Positions 27,889 to 37,639 of a DNA stretch of 64,000 nucleotides are shown in pieces. This stretch comes from Microbacterium sp. SORGH_AS_1204 (lineage in GTDB: Bacteria; Actinomycetota; Actinomycetes; Actinomycetales; Microbacteriaceae), in contig NZ_JAUTBD010000001.1 in assembly GCF_030818935.1 (NCBI RefSeq), positions 1,054,001-1,118,000 on the forward strand, read 5' to 3'. The position numbers and the translations under genes are program-made. Within the stretch, counting starts at the first letter, position 1, and each line of letters opens with the position of its first letter. The notes below the pieces were generated by a model that worked only from the letters and a program-made list of their open reading frames with translations, was not told the origin of the DNA and searched no databases.

Positions 27889-28067
27889 CCCCACGGTCTC
27901 CCGCGCCCGTCCTCGATTTCCGTCGGCGTGGATGACCTGTGCTCATCTGCATCCCTTTCGCCGAGAAGTGACGCAGAGAACGTCGCTCCGTCATGTCGAC
28001 GACACACCCGATGCGTAGGGTTGGAGCTACAGCGGTGGGGTCCGCTGGTGAGCGTTCGGAGCCGACA

Positions 28068-29333
28068 GTGACCGATGTATCTCGACGGACCGCGATGTCC
28101 TTCCTCCTTCTGGCGCCGGTGGCGGTGGTCGCCGCGTGCGCGCCGGAGTCGGAGCGCGAGTCGCCGACCTCTCCGGCCTCTCCGACCGCGACGCCGACGG
28201 AGTCCACGGGAACAGGCCTCGGCGCCGTCGGCCCCGCCGCGGCGTCCGCCGCTCCCGAGATCCCGGACTCCGGCGACGTCTTCGGTCCGACCGGGCAGCG
28301 CTGGCCGTCGCGGACGCCGCGGGCCTATGACGCGTTCGACGCGAGCGTGGAATGCGACTGCACGTGGGAGGCCATCGCCGCGGCGATCACCGCCGTGGAT
28401 CGCGCAGCTCCGGACGGTTCCGCCCGCGTGCTGGTGCGACCGGGAACACTGTCGGGCGACGGAGCCGGGTCGACCGCGAAACCGGTGCTGTCGCAGATCG
28501 GACGAGAAGGCCGTTCCTCGCGCATCCTCGTCATTCCGCGGGATGGAACGGAATCGGTCTCGATCGACGATTCGATACGGCTGGATGCGATCGTGGGAAT
28601 ATCCTTCGCCGGGTTCTGGACGTTCCCCGGCAGTGTCGTCCTCACCTCGACGCGCGACGTGGCGTGGGCCTGGTCGAAGGGACAGGCGTTCAACATCACC
28701 TCCGGTGACAGCGGTCCGACCGAGAGCACCGAGTTCGTCGAGTGCGTGACACCGGATGCCGTCGCCGCCGATGCGGACACCTGGGCATTCCGTACGGGAT
28801 CCAACGCGATGCGCGAGGTCTCGGTGAGAGGGTGCTACCTCGCCCCCACCTACAAGGCGGAGGGCTCCGAGGCGCACTGCGACACCCTCCAGCTCTCGGG
28901 CGACGAAGACATGGACGGGCTGCTCGTGGAGGGGACCGTGCTGTTCTCCTCCACCAATGCCGGATTCATCCCGACGGCGGAAGCGAACAACATCGTGTTC
29001 GACCGGTCCCTGCTCGTCGGAGGCGACCGCATGCTCGAGCGCTACCCCCTGCCGGACGGGGCGAACGCCTTCACATCGGGTCAGCCCGCCGCGGTGAACG
29101 CGGCCAAGTCCATCGATCGGATGAGCGCGAAGGATTCGGTCTTCATCGGGCGCGTGCGGGGGACCTTCTCACGCGCCGAGAACACGACCGTTTCGGCCGC
29201 GGAGACCCCCAGGGCATCCAGCGGTGCGTTCCAGTCGGACCCTTCCCTCGACGGTATCGACGCCGACTGGCTGGACGAGCGAGCCCCTCTTCCCACCGAC
29301 GACCGACTTCGGACGATCTGGAGGCTGCGCTGA
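28068..29333 (+). CDS. Tat-exported putative lipoprotein, beta-helix-like
   Basis: 421 residues. The N-terminus has a twin-arginine signal, SRRTAMSFLLLAPVAVVAAC, with a lipobox Cys at its end, then a Ser/Pro/Thr linker. The mature protein resembles a right-handed beta-helix of the kind seen in polysaccharide-acting or surface proteins: short turns such as IRLDAIVGISFAGFWTF and DGLLVEGTVLFSSTNAGF. A CDC pair near ECDCTWEAI and two later Cys may form disulfides. The GTG at 28068 puts the RR at residues 6-7; an in-frame ATG at 27993 would add 25 residues and is less likely. It stands at the edge of the polysaccharide locus and may act on its product (inference). Confidence 0.65.
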   Translation: MTDVSRRTAMSFLLLAPVAVVAACAPESERESPTSPASPTATPTESTGTGLGAVGPAAASAAPEIPDSGDVFGPTGQRWPSRTPRAYDAFDASVECDCTWEAIAAAITAVDRAAPDGSARVLVRPGTLSGDGAGSTAKPVLSQIGREGRSSRILVIPRDGTESVSIDDSIRLDAIVGISFAGFWTFPGSVVLTSTRDVAWAWSKGQAFNITSGDSGPTESTEFVECVTPDAVAADADTWAFRTGSNAMREVSVRGCYLAPTYKAEGSEAHCDTLQLSGDEDMDGLLVEGTVLFSSTNAGFIPTAEANNIVFDRSLLVGGDRMLERYPLPDGANAFTSGQPAAVNAAKSIDRMSAKDSVFIGRVRGTFSRAENTTVSAAETPRASSGAFQSDPSLDGIDADWLDERAPLPTDDRLRTIWRLR

Positions 29334-29865
29334 ACACGTCGCGTTCTCCTCGGTGTCCGGGCACGACGATGGCGCTGGCGCGGACCGCGTCGCCCGTGGT
29401 CGTCGTCGGAGATCGCATGCCGCCCCGGCTGCGGGACGGACGACATTCTGCCGTCACCCGATGCCGTTATGATCGGAGGCGTCTCGGGGGGTCTGGGCAT
29501 CCGTAGATCATTTCTTCACATCGGCGACGACGGCTTGCTCCGGCTTCGGGGGTCGGACGAGTGGTCTGCCGCCTGCAGTCGTAGATCCCGCGTGGCTCTG
29601 ACAGCGCGCACCTGCTCCTACCGATGGATACCTGAGGGCCACTTGAAAACTTCGATCACCGGGCGCTGGCGAAACGGCGCCGTCACCGTCGTCACCGAGG
29701 GCCATCTGTGAGTGCGGCGCTCCGTTCGGTTTCGTGCTCCGTGGACACTCGCCTGATTCGTCGGGGGCCGTCCAACCTGCAGAACAGGTCTGTCGCGCTT
29801 CGGCCGAGTCATGGTGACGACGTGACGGCTACGGCCCCCGGTGTGCAGAATGTCGAGATGCTCTC
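29334..29865. other. Intergenic region before the polysaccharide genes
   Basis: A 532-base gap. It holds a -10-like TATGAT at 29468-29473 without a clear -35, and a small inverted repeat ACCTG/CAGGT at 29775-29789. A possible 80-codon frame at 29469-29711 has no ribosome site and no recognisable domain. No RNA gene was identified. Confidence 0.45.
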
Positions 29866-30441
29866 GTGACCGCACGCTCGCTGAACCCGATGACCCTTCT
29901 GGAGTTCGCCACGCGCGCGCGTGACGCGGCATACACGAAGATCGCCGCCACCGGTTTCGAAGAGTTCGGTCGGGGCTCCCGCATCATGCTGCCCTTCCGC
30001 GCGGGCAACCCACAGAAGGTCGTGGTCGGTCGCGACGTTCTCATCGGGCCGTCGTCGTGGTTCATGGTCCCGCGGCTGGATGCCGCCGGCCCCGTCATCC
30101 ACATCGGCGACCGTGTGCGCATGAATCAGACGTCGATCACCGCGGTCGAAGAGGTGGTCATCGAGGATGCCGTGGCCATCGCTCGAGGGGTGTACATCTC
30201 CGACCACACGCACGGCTTCGACGACCCCGACGTCCCCATCCGCGATCAGCCGCTGGCGCGGGTCGCCCCCGTTCGCATCGGCCGCGGCGCGTGGCTCGGC
30301 CAGAACGTCGTGGTCATGCCGGGCGTGACCATCGGTGCGGGCACTGTCGTGGGTGCGAACGCGGTCGTGACCTCGGACCTGCCCCCACGTTGCGTTGCGG
30401 TGGGCGCTCCCGCTCGCGTGCTGAGGGAGATCGTGCCGTGA
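29866..30441 (+). CDS. Hexapeptide-repeat acyltransferase (LbH family)
   Basis: 191 residues. Left-handed beta-helix turns run through the middle: VIHIGDRVRMNQTSITAVEE, VVIEDAVAIARGVYISDHTH and VRIGRGAWLGQNVVVMPGVT, ending IGAGTVVGANAVVTSDLP. The loop ISDHTHGFD with its catalytic-type His is typical of maltose or galactoside O-acetyltransferases in polysaccharide clusters. It probably acetylates a sugar residue. The GTG start was used. The stop overlaps the next gene (GTGA). Confidence 0.85.
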   Translation: MTARSLNPMTLLEFATRARDAAYTKIAATGFEEFGRGSRIMLPFRAGNPQKVVVGRDVLIGPSSWFMVPRLDAAGPVIHIGDRVRMNQTSITAVEEVVIEDAVAIARGVYISDHTHGFDDPDVPIRDQPLARVAPVRIGRGAWLGQNVVVMPGVTIGAGTVVGANAVVTSDLPPRCVAVGAPARVLREIVP

Positions 30442-31613
30442 CGCGCGACGTGGTGTTCACCTTCTCGTACGAGACGTACGCCGACGCGGCCGCGCGCGGA
30501 ATGATGCGTCCGCCCGACCGCATCCTGCAGACGCTCATGTCGTCGGACGAGGTGGGCAAGCTTCTGGTGGCGAACCCCTTCCGTTCCCTCGCCAGCGTCG
30601 CAGTCCGGGGGATCCGGTCTGCCGACTCCTTCCCCGTCCGGGCCGATCGACGACTGATCACCCCGACGCGCCTCGCACGTCGCGACCCCACCAGCGTTCC
30701 CGCCATCGTGCGCACCTATCGCTCGTACGACGCCCAACTGCGGGAGGGGGCCGTCCGGGCCGGACTGACACGACCCGCGGTCGTGACGACGAACCCCCTC
30801 GTGGCGGCGTTCTGCCCCTTCAGCTGGGCCGACACCGTCACCTACTTCGGACGCGACGACTGGCTCAGTTCCGACGCCCGCCGAGCCTACTGGCCGGCCT
30901 ATGCTGCGGCCTACCGCCAGATCAGCCGCAGCGAGGTGGGCGTCGCCGCTGTGTCGCAGCCGATCCTCGACCGGATCGATCCGCGTGGACCGGCGACCGT
31001 CGTCCCCAACGGCGTCGACCCCGGAGAATGGTCGGGCCCTCGTCCCGCGGCACCCGACTGGCTGGCGGCCATTCCGGGTCCCCGCGCCATCTACGTCGGC
31101 ACGATCGACAACCGCCTCGATGTCGAGGGTGTCGCCGCCCTCGCTGCGCTTCGTCCCGGCCTGCACATCGTGCTGCTCGGTCCGACGCCGGACCCCGCGT
31201 ACACTCGCGCGCTCCGAGACGTCCCCAACGTGCATCAGCACGCCGGGGTGGGTCGCAGCGAACTCGTGGCGGCTCTGCGGAATTGCGACGTGTCGTTGCT
31301 CTCGCACCGCCGCACGGCGCTCACCGAGGCGATGAGTCCCCTCAAGGTCTACGAATACCTCGCGGCCGGTCTTCCCGTCGTCTCCATCGACCTACCGCCC
31401 GTGCGCGGCATCCACGACCGGGTCACCTTCTCGCCAAGCACGGCGGAGATGGGTCCTCAGGTCGATGAGGCGCTGGCGCGGGGACCGCTGAGCGACACCG
31501 AGCGCGACGCGTTCATCGCCGGCAACAGCTGGGCCTCTCGACACCGCGCGGTGCTGGATCTCATCTTGCGCTCGTCCGCGCGTCACCGGCCGATCGCACC
31601 GACGACCGTCTGA
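30438..31613 (+). CDS. GT4-type glycosyltransferase
   Basis: 391 residues. The C-terminal GT-B half carries VVPNGVDPGEWSG, GPRAIYVGTIDNRLDVEGVA, VLLGPTPDPAYTRALRD and the donor-binding EAMSPLKVYEYLAAGLPVV (the E-x7-E pattern). The N-terminal acceptor half is divergent. The same protein pattern is found in capsule and exopolysaccharide clusters. The GTG start overlaps the stop of the acyltransferase gene. A bidirectional hairpin follows at 31615-31651. Confidence 0.85.
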   Translation: MTRDVVFTFSYETYADAAARGMMRPPDRILQTLMSSDEVGKLLVANPFRSLASVAVRGIRSADSFPVRADRRLITPTRLARRDPTSVPAIVRTYRSYDAQLREGAVRAGLTRPAVVTTNPLVAAFCPFSWADTVTYFGRDDWLSSDARRAYWPAYAAAYRQISRSEVGVAAVSQPILDRIDPRGPATVVPNGVDPGEWSGPRPAAPDWLAAIPGPRAIYVGTIDNRLDVEGVAALAALRPGLHIVLLGPTPDPAYTRALRDVPNVHQHAGVGRSELVAALRNCDVSLLSHRRTALTEAMSPLKVYEYLAAGLPVVSIDLPPVRGIHDRVTFSPSTAEMGPQVDEALARGPLSDTERDAFIAGNSWASRHRAVLDLILRSSARHRPIAPTTV

Positions 31614-31614
31614 C

Positions 31615-31651
31615 CTCCTCCGTCGCATCCGGACCGGGTGCGACGGAGGAG
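31615..31651. terminator. Bidirectional hairpin terminator
   Basis: 16-bp stem (31615-31630 with 31636-31651, one G-T pair) and loop GGACC, between the convergent glycosyltransferase and SGNH genes. Confidence 0.8.
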
Positions 31652-31667
31652 CGGGCGTGATGAGCGA

Positions 31668-32531
31668 TCAGCCGCCGAGGGCGCGCTGAACCGCGGGCCA
31701 GGCCGCTTCCGCGACCTTCGCCTGGCCGGAGGCCGACGGGTGGAAGTGGTCGGCCGTGGAGATGTCGTCGAGCGAGAACGTGATGCGACTGATCGCCCCG
31801 TCATCGGTCGTGCAGTCGGTGACCGCGGCGCACGCGGCGGCGATGGCGGTGTTGTAGCCCGCCCACGTCTCCATCACAGAGGCGCGCCGCGCTTCATCCG
31901 AGGCGGCGTCCGAATCGGCGTCGCCGAGGAGCGTGCGGCACGACGGACTCTGGTTCCACAGGCTCACGATCGAGGAGTCGTCCCGGCCCGCCGCCCACAA
32001 CTGACTGATGTCGGGGAGCGAGGTCGCGACGATCGGCGCACCGGGGACACCGGCGCGGATGGTCTCGAGCAGCTCTCCGTAGCTCTCCCCGAAGGCGTCG
32101 ACGGGGGTGATCTCATCCATGCTGCTGGTGCACACGTCGTTCGTGCCGACGGCCACGAGGACGAGGTCGGCCGACTCTCCCTTCGCCTTCTCGACAGCTG
32201 TGATGCGATCGGCGACGGCGGCGCCGGGACGCGCCAGCGACAGGGGGGTGATCTCGGTACCGCCCGAGGCCGCGGACACGCGTTCGCGGATGGACGAGAC
32301 ATCGGCATCCGTTCCCAGAGCCCAGGATGCCGCGGGGCACGCATCACGGGTGCCGCACGCCGCCATGCCCACCGACATGGAATCACCGACGACGGCGATC
32401 GACGACACGGCGCGGATCGACGGGGCGGTGGCCTCCGCCTGGGGCGTCGGTGGGGCCTCGGGCGAGGTGCATCCGGCCAGGAGGACGATCAGTGCCAGAC
32501 CGGTCGCACCCGCAGCGTTGGTGGTTCTCAT
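31668..32531 (-). CDS. SGNH-hydrolase lipoprotein (esterase)
   Basis: 287 residues. The signal peptide ends in a lipobox, LIVLLAGC, with lipidation at about Cys21. SGNH block I is SIAVVGDSMSVGMAACG (nucleophile Ser), block III is LVLVAVGTNDVCTSS, and the catalytic Asp-x-x-His is in ISTADHFHPSASG. A deacetylase or esterase acting on the surface polysaccharide is likely from the context. The start has AGGAAGG upstream and overlaps the flippase stop (ATGA). It is the last gene of a five-gene minus-strand operon. Confidence 0.85.
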   Translation of the reverse strand: MRTTNAAGATGLALIVLLAGCTSPEAPPTPQAEATAPSIRAVSSIAVVGDSMSVGMAACGTRDACPAASWALGTDADVSSIRERVSAASGGTEITPLSLARPGAAVADRITAVEKAKGESADLVLVAVGTNDVCTSSMDEITPVDAFGESYGELLETIRAGVPGAPIVATSLPDISQLWAAGRDDSSIVSLWNQSPSCRTLLGDADSDAASDEARRASVMETWAGYNTAIAAACAAVTDCTTDDGAISRITFSLDDISTADHFHPSASGQAKVAEAAWPAVQRALGG

Positions 32532-34177
32532 GAGCGCCTTCCTCGACGACGAGTGTTCTGTTCCTCGAGTTGCGCCGCAAGCTCTCCGGCCGAAGGCTCG
32601 TCCGCGCCGAGCACCGTCGCGGGGGCGTCTACGGGTGTCGCCTCCAGGTCGATCTCCGTGGCGGTCGGAGCCGGAGCATCCGGAGAATCCGTCGGCGTCT
32701 CGGCTGCGGGCTTGCGCGGAGCGGGCTTGCGTGCCTGCTTCACGAAGTCGAGCATCATCCGGTAGTCGCGCCGGTAGCCCGGCACGACGTACAAGGCGCC
32801 CAGGACGAGCAGGCCGGCGAGCCCGCCCGCAACGACCTGCAGGATCGCGAGCCAGTCGCCGAGCAGCTGCGCCGTACCCCACGAAGCCGCGAAAGCCAGG
32901 CCGGCGGCGATCGCGGGGCGGATCAACGGCAGACCGATATCGCGGCCGATGCGGATGAAGGTGCCGTGTGTGGCGACGAAGAATTCCGGGATCAGGAGCG
33001 CCAGCAGAACGAGTCCGTAGAGCAGAGCCAGGCCGTTCACGCCGTTCCACGCCACTCCGACGAAGAAGGAGGCGATGACGATGGGGCGCGTGATGGTGAA
33101 GAACACGAGCTGACGGTGAACCCGTCCGAGGGTGATGTAGATCCACCCGTTCACGTTTCCGATCGCCTGAGCGACGCCCGCCAGGGCGAGGAGGGCGAAG
33201 GCGCTGGCCGCGGTGTCCCATCCCGGCCCGAGCAGGAGCAGGATCAGAGGGTGCACGACGGCGGCCGCGATGGCGTACACCGGGAGAGCCAGGTAGCCGA
33301 TGACCACCATGGCATTGCTGATGTAGCGCCGGTACCGCTCGCCGTCATCCTGCAGTCGGCTGAGAACGGGCAGGGCGACGCGACCGAGCGGGGCCGTCAA
33401 CTGCTGCTGGGGGAGGAGGAAGAGCGCGTACGCACGCGAGTACTGACCGAGCGCAGCGGCACCGAGCTGCTGTCCGATCACGACGTTGTCGAGATTGCGG
33501 GAGGCGTAGTTGATCAGCTGCACACCGAAGAGGCTTCCGCCGGTGGTCAGCAGCGGACGGATGTCACGACCGATGCGGGGCCGACCCCATCGCGGCTTGG
33601 CCGCGACCCACAGGGCGATCAGGCGGTAGACCTGACCGGCACCGGCGAACACCACGAGCGACCACACGCCGAAGCCGACCAGTGCCGCCACGACCGACAG
33701 GACCACGCCGACGGCCATCGCGACGATGTCGATGAGGGCGAGTGTGCCGAACCGGAGGTCTCGCTGGACCGACGCCTGGAGAGGCATGCACAGACCGTTG
33801 ACCAGGAGAACCGGCGCGATCGCGAACGTCAGGACCGTCAGTCGCGGCTCGCCGTAGAGCGACGCGATGACAGGCGCGCAGGCGGCGATGCCGATCATGA
33901 GCACGGTGCCGAAGATCGCGGAGAACCACCGGAGCGATCGCCATTGGTCCTCGGTGAGGTTCTTGGCCTGGAGGATGGCTCCCGTCATGCCGAAGTCACG
34001 GATGAGGTCGGCCACTCCGACGATGGCCATGATCATGGCGATGAGACCGAAGTCGGACTGATCCAGAAGCCGGGCGAGCAGCATGGTGGAGATCAGCTGC
34101 AGGGCCGTCTTTATCCAGAGACCGCCCGCTGTGACGGCCGCGCCGCGGGACGCCTTGTGTTTGAGGTCGCTGGTCAT
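32528..34177 (-). CDS. Oligosaccharide flippase, Wzx/TuaB-like
   Basis: 549 residues. About twelve hydrophobic helices cover residues 10-450 (GGLWIKTALQLISTMLLARL, DFGLIAMIMAIVGVADLIRD, FGVQLINYASRNLDNVVIG). The loop ALGQYSRAYALFLLP is typical of the polysaccharide transporter (PST) family, which moves lipid-linked repeat units across the membrane. The last about 90 residues form a charged Pro/Ala/Glu cytosolic tail with RKPAPRKPAAETPTDSPD, unusual for the family. Overlaps the neighbour genes at both ends. Confidence 0.9.
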   Translation of the reverse strand: MTSDLKHKASRGAAVTAGGLWIKTALQLISTMLLARLLDQSDFGLIAMIMAIVGVADLIRDFGMTGAILQAKNLTEDQWRSLRWFSAIFGTVLMIGIAACAPVIASLYGEPRLTVLTFAIAPVLLVNGLCMPLQASVQRDLRFGTLALIDIVAMAVGVVLSVVAALVGFGVWSLVVFAGAGQVYRLIALWVAAKPRWGRPRIGRDIRPLLTTGGSLFGVQLINYASRNLDNVVIGQQLGAAALGQYSRAYALFLLPQQQLTAPLGRVALPVLSRLQDDGERYRRYISNAMVVIGYLALPVYAIAAAVVHPLILLLLGPGWDTAASAFALLALAGVAQAIGNVNGWIYITLGRVHRQLVFFTITRPIVIASFFVGVAWNGVNGLALLYGLVLLALLIPEFFVATHGTFIRIGRDIGLPLIRPAIAAGLAFAASWGTAQLLGDWLAILQVVAGGLAGLLVLGALYVVPGYRRDYRMMLDFVKQARKPAPRKPAAETPTDSPDAPAPTATEIDLEATPVDAPATVLGADEPSAGELAAQLEEQNTRRRGRRS

Positions 34178-35010
34178 CGGCGTGCCTCCTCGCGCAGTGA
34201 CGAGTCTCGATCCCACGCGACGGGTCCCGCCGGTCGACGGCGGGCGACGACCTTGGGTACGAGGTACCCCCAGGCGTAGAAAGGGAACGACAGCCACAGG
34301 CGGGGCGAGCGGGCCACGCGGGCGAGTAGTCCCCGTCGGTTCTGCTCGGTGCCGGTGTGGGGGAGCTGCCGATTGCCGAGCTCGATGCGCACACCGCGGC
34401 GCACGAGAGCGCGCATGGTTCGTGGAGCGTGCACGGTGAAGGTCTCCCCGGCGAGCGTCATCCGCTCGTCCGGCGAGAAGCGCAATTGAACGAACCGGTC
34501 GTCGGCGATGACGTCGGGGAACGCGCCCCACCTGTCACGGCCGGCGGAATTCACCGCGTACACCCCCGATCCGACGTGACCGCGGGCACGGTAGGCGGAG
34601 GCCTCCCAGATGCGCGCGTGGCAGCGCACGGGAAGGCTGGAGTGGGAGGCGTCGACGACGAGCACCGGGGCGGCCGCACGCGGGGAGGAGGTCGATTCCA
34701 ACGCCTCGGCCATGGCCCGCAGCGCGGACACCGACAGGGCGACGTCGGCGTCGATGTAGGCGCGAGGGAACACCCGTGCCGTCTCGTCGCCCATGTTCAA
34801 CGCTGCGATCTTCGACCCCTCGGCGATCTCGACGACGGTGACGCCGGGGATGCTCCGGGCCTGCTCCGCGGTGTCGTCGGAGCAGCCGTTGGCGACGACG
34901 ATCACCTCGAATTCGCCGGGTTGCGCACCGTCGAGCATCTTCTCCAGGCTGCGGCGCAGAAGCGGACCCTCGTCGTGCGCGGGGATGACGATCGACATCC
35001 GGGGCGTCAT
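34174..35010 (-). CDS. GT2-type glycosyltransferase
   Basis: 278 residues. The GT-A nucleotide site starts RMSIVIPAHDEGPLLRRSLE, and the metal site is in FPRAYIDADVALSVSAL (D-x-D). The acceptor region has HVGSGVYAVNSAGRDRWGAF. The C-terminus has a possible amphipathic helix (WLSFPFYAWGYLVPKVV). It should add one sugar of the repeat unit. The start codon at 35008-35010 overlaps the polymerase stop by four bases. Confidence 0.87.
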   Translation of the reverse strand: MTPRMSIVIPAHDEGPLLRRSLEKMLDGAQPGEFEVIVVANGCSDDTAEQARSIPGVTVVEIAEGSKIAALNMGDETARVFPRAYIDADVALSVSALRAMAEALESTSSPRAAAPVLVVDASHSSLPVRCHARIWEASAYRARGHVGSGVYAVNSAGRDRWGAFPDVIADDRFVQLRFSPDERMTLAGETFTVHAPRTMRALVRRGVRIELGNRQLPHTGTEQNRRGLLARVARSPRLWLSFPFYAWGYLVPKVVARRRPAGPVAWDRDSSLREEARR

Positions 35011-36620
35011 GCGGCCACCACGGCTGCCGCGTGAGAGCGGGGCCATCGTACGAACATCCCCTCACCGGCTTCACGCGCCCTCAGCGCGGGCGGGCTCGAG
35101 GTGACGAGCCACCCGCCGACGGCGAGCAGCATCGAGTAGACGAAGAAGGTCTGCATGAAACCGAATGCGTCGTAGAAGAACAGCGCTGCGGCGTAGCCGG
35201 CGCCGCTGACGGAGAGGGTGAAGGCCAGCATCGCGTACCGCGGCTCGTCACGGGCCGTGGTGAACGCCCACGCTCCCATCATCAGGATCGGCGCGAGGAT
35301 GAGCACGGCGAGCCCGAGGACGCCCACGGCGCCGACTTCCAACAGGGAGCCGAGCACCTGGTTGTCGAGAATGAATGCGTTCTGCTCCTCGCCGACGACG
35401 ATGCGGCTACCCAGGCCCGTCCCGAAGAACGGGTACTGCGCCGCCTCGGCGAAAGAGGGACCGAGATCGGCCAGTCGTCCCGCGCCCCGGAATCCCGGCG
35501 ATGTCTGCTGCGAGGCGATGAGCCCGTCGATGTCGAAGAACGACAGGATCAACGTGTTGAACACCTTCGGGACGGCAGCCGTGCCGACGGCCAGAAGCGG
35601 GATGCCCAGCGACAGCAGCGTGATCCCCAACCACGGACGAAGCAGCAGCGTCAGCAGGAACATGACGCCCAGCACGATCACCGCGGTGCGGGACACGGCG
35701 ACCATCACGCCCATCAGCAGGACGATGACGACGACCGAGTAGACGATCCGGCGCGTCCACTCGTTCTTCGGCCACCGACCGTATCGCGCGAGATAGATCG
35801 CGAGCGGAATGAGGATGCAGAACATCACCGACAGAGCGATCGGATGCTGCGACGAGGCGAAGGAGCGGTATCCGCCGGCACGGAAGGACTCGCCGTCCGT
35901 GGCGATGAGGTTCAGCGGCAGGAAGGACTCGAGCCGGTGGAAGACGTTGATGCGGGTCACTCGTTCGATCACGGCGAACACCGCCACCACTGTCCCGCAC
36001 CACACGAGAGCGGTCAGCAGGCCCATGGCGATGGTCTCGGTGTCGACGATCTGTCGAACGATGAAGAAGACCGAGAGCAGAAGCACCCAGTTGATCAGCG
36101 TACCGATGGCCGCATCTGCGAGTCCCTCTTGCACCAGACGGGTGCCGTTCATGGGAATGGAGACGAAGAGCGTGACGAAGAAGATGCCGATGGGCCACCC
36201 GAATCCGACCGGTTTCCATCGGCGGTCGCGATCGAGCAGGAGCGCGGCGACCATGCCTGCGAACATGACGAAGAGCACGAGGCGGTAGGCCTCGAGTTGG
36301 AAGGGCAGCGGGATCGGAAGCGCGTAGCGCCGGATGGGGATGAACATCACGACGGCGACGAGGATGCCGAGCCAGCCGACCCACGACGTCAGCACTCTCC
36401 GCGCGAGAACGGCGAGGGCGACGACGATCATCGCGCCGCCCGCGACGACCGGGGGAAGGAAGATGACCGAGACGGCGGTCACGGCGACGAGGATGACGCC
36501 CGCGACGATCATCCGGCCGGCGGGCAGGGTGAATTCGTCGCCGGTCGCGGCCGGTGAGGGAGGGGGCGACACGGGGGCGGCGTCGAGCTGCCCCCGTGTC
36601 TGCGATGCGTGCAACGACAC
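35007..36620 (-). CDS. O-antigen ligase/Wzy-like polymerase
   Basis: 537 residues with about twelve membrane helices. The large external loop with conserved Arg/His lies near RAGGYRSFASSQHPIALSVM, and the Wzy_C region has FGTGLGSRIVVGEEQNAFIL. This family joins repeat units at the outer face of the membrane in Wzx/Wzy systems. The start is a GTG at 36620. The N-terminal about 30 residues are polar and Pro-rich. It lies 18 bases downstream of the Wzz-like gene. Confidence 0.88.
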   Translation of the reverse strand: MSLHASQTRGQLDAAPVSPPPSPAATGDEFTLPAGRMIVAGVILVAVTAVSVIFLPPVVAGGAMIVVALAVLARRVLTSWVGWLGILVAVVMFIPIRRYALPIPLPFQLEAYRLVLFVMFAGMVAALLLDRDRRWKPVGFGWPIGIFFVTLFVSIPMNGTRLVQEGLADAAIGTLINWVLLLSVFFIVRQIVDTETIAMGLLTALVWCGTVVAVFAVIERVTRINVFHRLESFLPLNLIATDGESFRAGGYRSFASSQHPIALSVMFCILIPLAIYLARYGRWPKNEWTRRIVYSVVVIVLLMGVMVAVSRTAVIVLGVMFLLTLLLRPWLGITLLSLGIPLLAVGTAAVPKVFNTLILSFFDIDGLIASQQTSPGFRGAGRLADLGPSFAEAAQYPFFGTGLGSRIVVGEEQNAFILDNQVLGSLLEVGAVGVLGLAVLILAPILMMGAWAFTTARDEPRYAMLAFTLSVSGAGYAAALFFYDAFGFMQTFFVYSMLLAVGGWLVTSSPPALRAREAGEGMFVRWPRSHAAAVVAA

Positions 36621-36638
36621 GGGATGCGCCTCGTCGGC

Positions 36639-37529
36639 TCAGGCGTCGCTGCGAAGCGCCGCCGAGTCGACGCGCGAGGATCGGCTGCGCGCCCGCGAGG
36701 GCGCCGCGTCCGCCTCGGACTCCGTCCCCTGACCGGGCAGGAGGTCATCGATGGAGAAGTCCTCGTGGTTCTGCGCGGGCTGCGACGATGCGGGTCCACC
36801 GCGACCGCCGGCGGCCTTGAGGGCTCGCTTGCGCTCACGGGACGCTTTCGACCCGGCGATGATGTACGCCGTGGCCACGAACAGCAAGAAGACACCGAGG
36901 AAGGTCACCACGACGGGGATGGCGGGGTTGGAGCCCTCGACGGGTTCCGCTGTCTTCTCGTCGATGGTCGTGATGATCACGCGGTCGCTGTCGGGGATCT
37001 GCGCCGCGTTCTGATCGGCGACGACCTGAGCCTGGAAGGTCTGGGCGGCTGTGCGGGAGATCTGCTCCGCGCGCTCCGGCGTCGCGGCCGTGCCGACGAC
37101 CTCGAGGATGGGGAGGACGTACCGCCCGGCGAATTCCTCGTTGCCGTCGGGTTGCGTGGTCCGTCGGAGGCCGGTGAGGCTCTCTTCCTCGGTGAAGGTG
37201 CCGATCTGCGCCTCGACGGTCGTACGCATGTCGCGACCGCTGATGATGTAGGCGTACAGGATGGCGCGCGAGGTCAGGTCGACCGTCTGCGGCTGGCTCT
37301 GACCTTCCTGCAGCTCCTGACCGGGGATGACGGCCTGGAAGAGCGGCTGGTCGGGGCCGTTGAGCAGCAGCGTCGTGCCCGCACGGTAGCTCTGCTCCGC
37401 CCGCGGCTGCACTTCACCGTTGGTGATCGTGAAACCGGCGAAGAATGCGGCGACCGCCGCGACGATAGCGCCGACGACGAGGAGCCATTTGCTCTTCCAC
37501 AGGACGAGCAGATACTTCGGAATTTCCAT
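36639..37529 (-). CDS. Wzz-like chain length determinant
   Basis: 296 residues. Two membrane helices (about 15-35, WLLVVGAIVAAVAAFFAGFT, and about 220-242, VVVTFLGVFLLFVATAYIIA) bracket an extracytoplasmic domain of about 180 residues. This is the layout of polysaccharide co-polymerases, though the usual Pro-rich motif before the second helix is weak. No tyrosine-kinase domain is attached or adjacent. The tail is basic and ends with Ser/Arg-rich sequence. The start follows GGAGGGG. It is the first gene of the minus-strand operon. Confidence 0.82.
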   Translation of the reverse strand: MEIPKYLLVLWKSKWLLVVGAIVAAVAAFFAGFTITNGEVQPRAEQSYRAGTTLLLNGPDQPLFQAVIPGQELQEGQSQPQTVDLTSRAILYAYIISGRDMRTTVEAQIGTFTEEESLTGLRRTTQPDGNEEFAGRYVLPILEVVGTAATPERAEQISRTAAQTFQAQVVADQNAAQIPDSDRVIITTIDEKTAEPVEGSNPAIPVVVTFLGVFLLFVATAYIIAGSKASRERKRALKAAGGRGGPASSQPAQNHEDFSIDDLLPGQGTESEADAAPSRARSRSSRVDSAALRSDA

Positions 37530-37611
37530 TGTTTCCCCTCCAGTCGCCCCCCCGGGCGACGATGTAACTTGAGCCACCTATGGCGAATGAGAGGATCCCC
37601 GAAGACACCCC

Positions 37612-37632
37612 GTGATCGGCAGAACCGATCAC
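37612..37632. promoter_or_regulatory. Inverted repeat, possible operator between divergent polysaccharide operons
   Basis: GTGATCGG and CCGATCAC (8-bp perfect arms) separated by CAGAA. The site is about 85 bases upstream of the wzz-like start and just before the plus-strand promoter at 37640, so a regulator could act on both directions. Confidence 0.5.
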
Positions 37633-37639
37633 CCTCACC

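Noticed and set aside
29469..29711. 80-codon frame before the polysaccharide genes
   Set aside because: No ribosome site, no recognisable domain and a composition unlike the genes.
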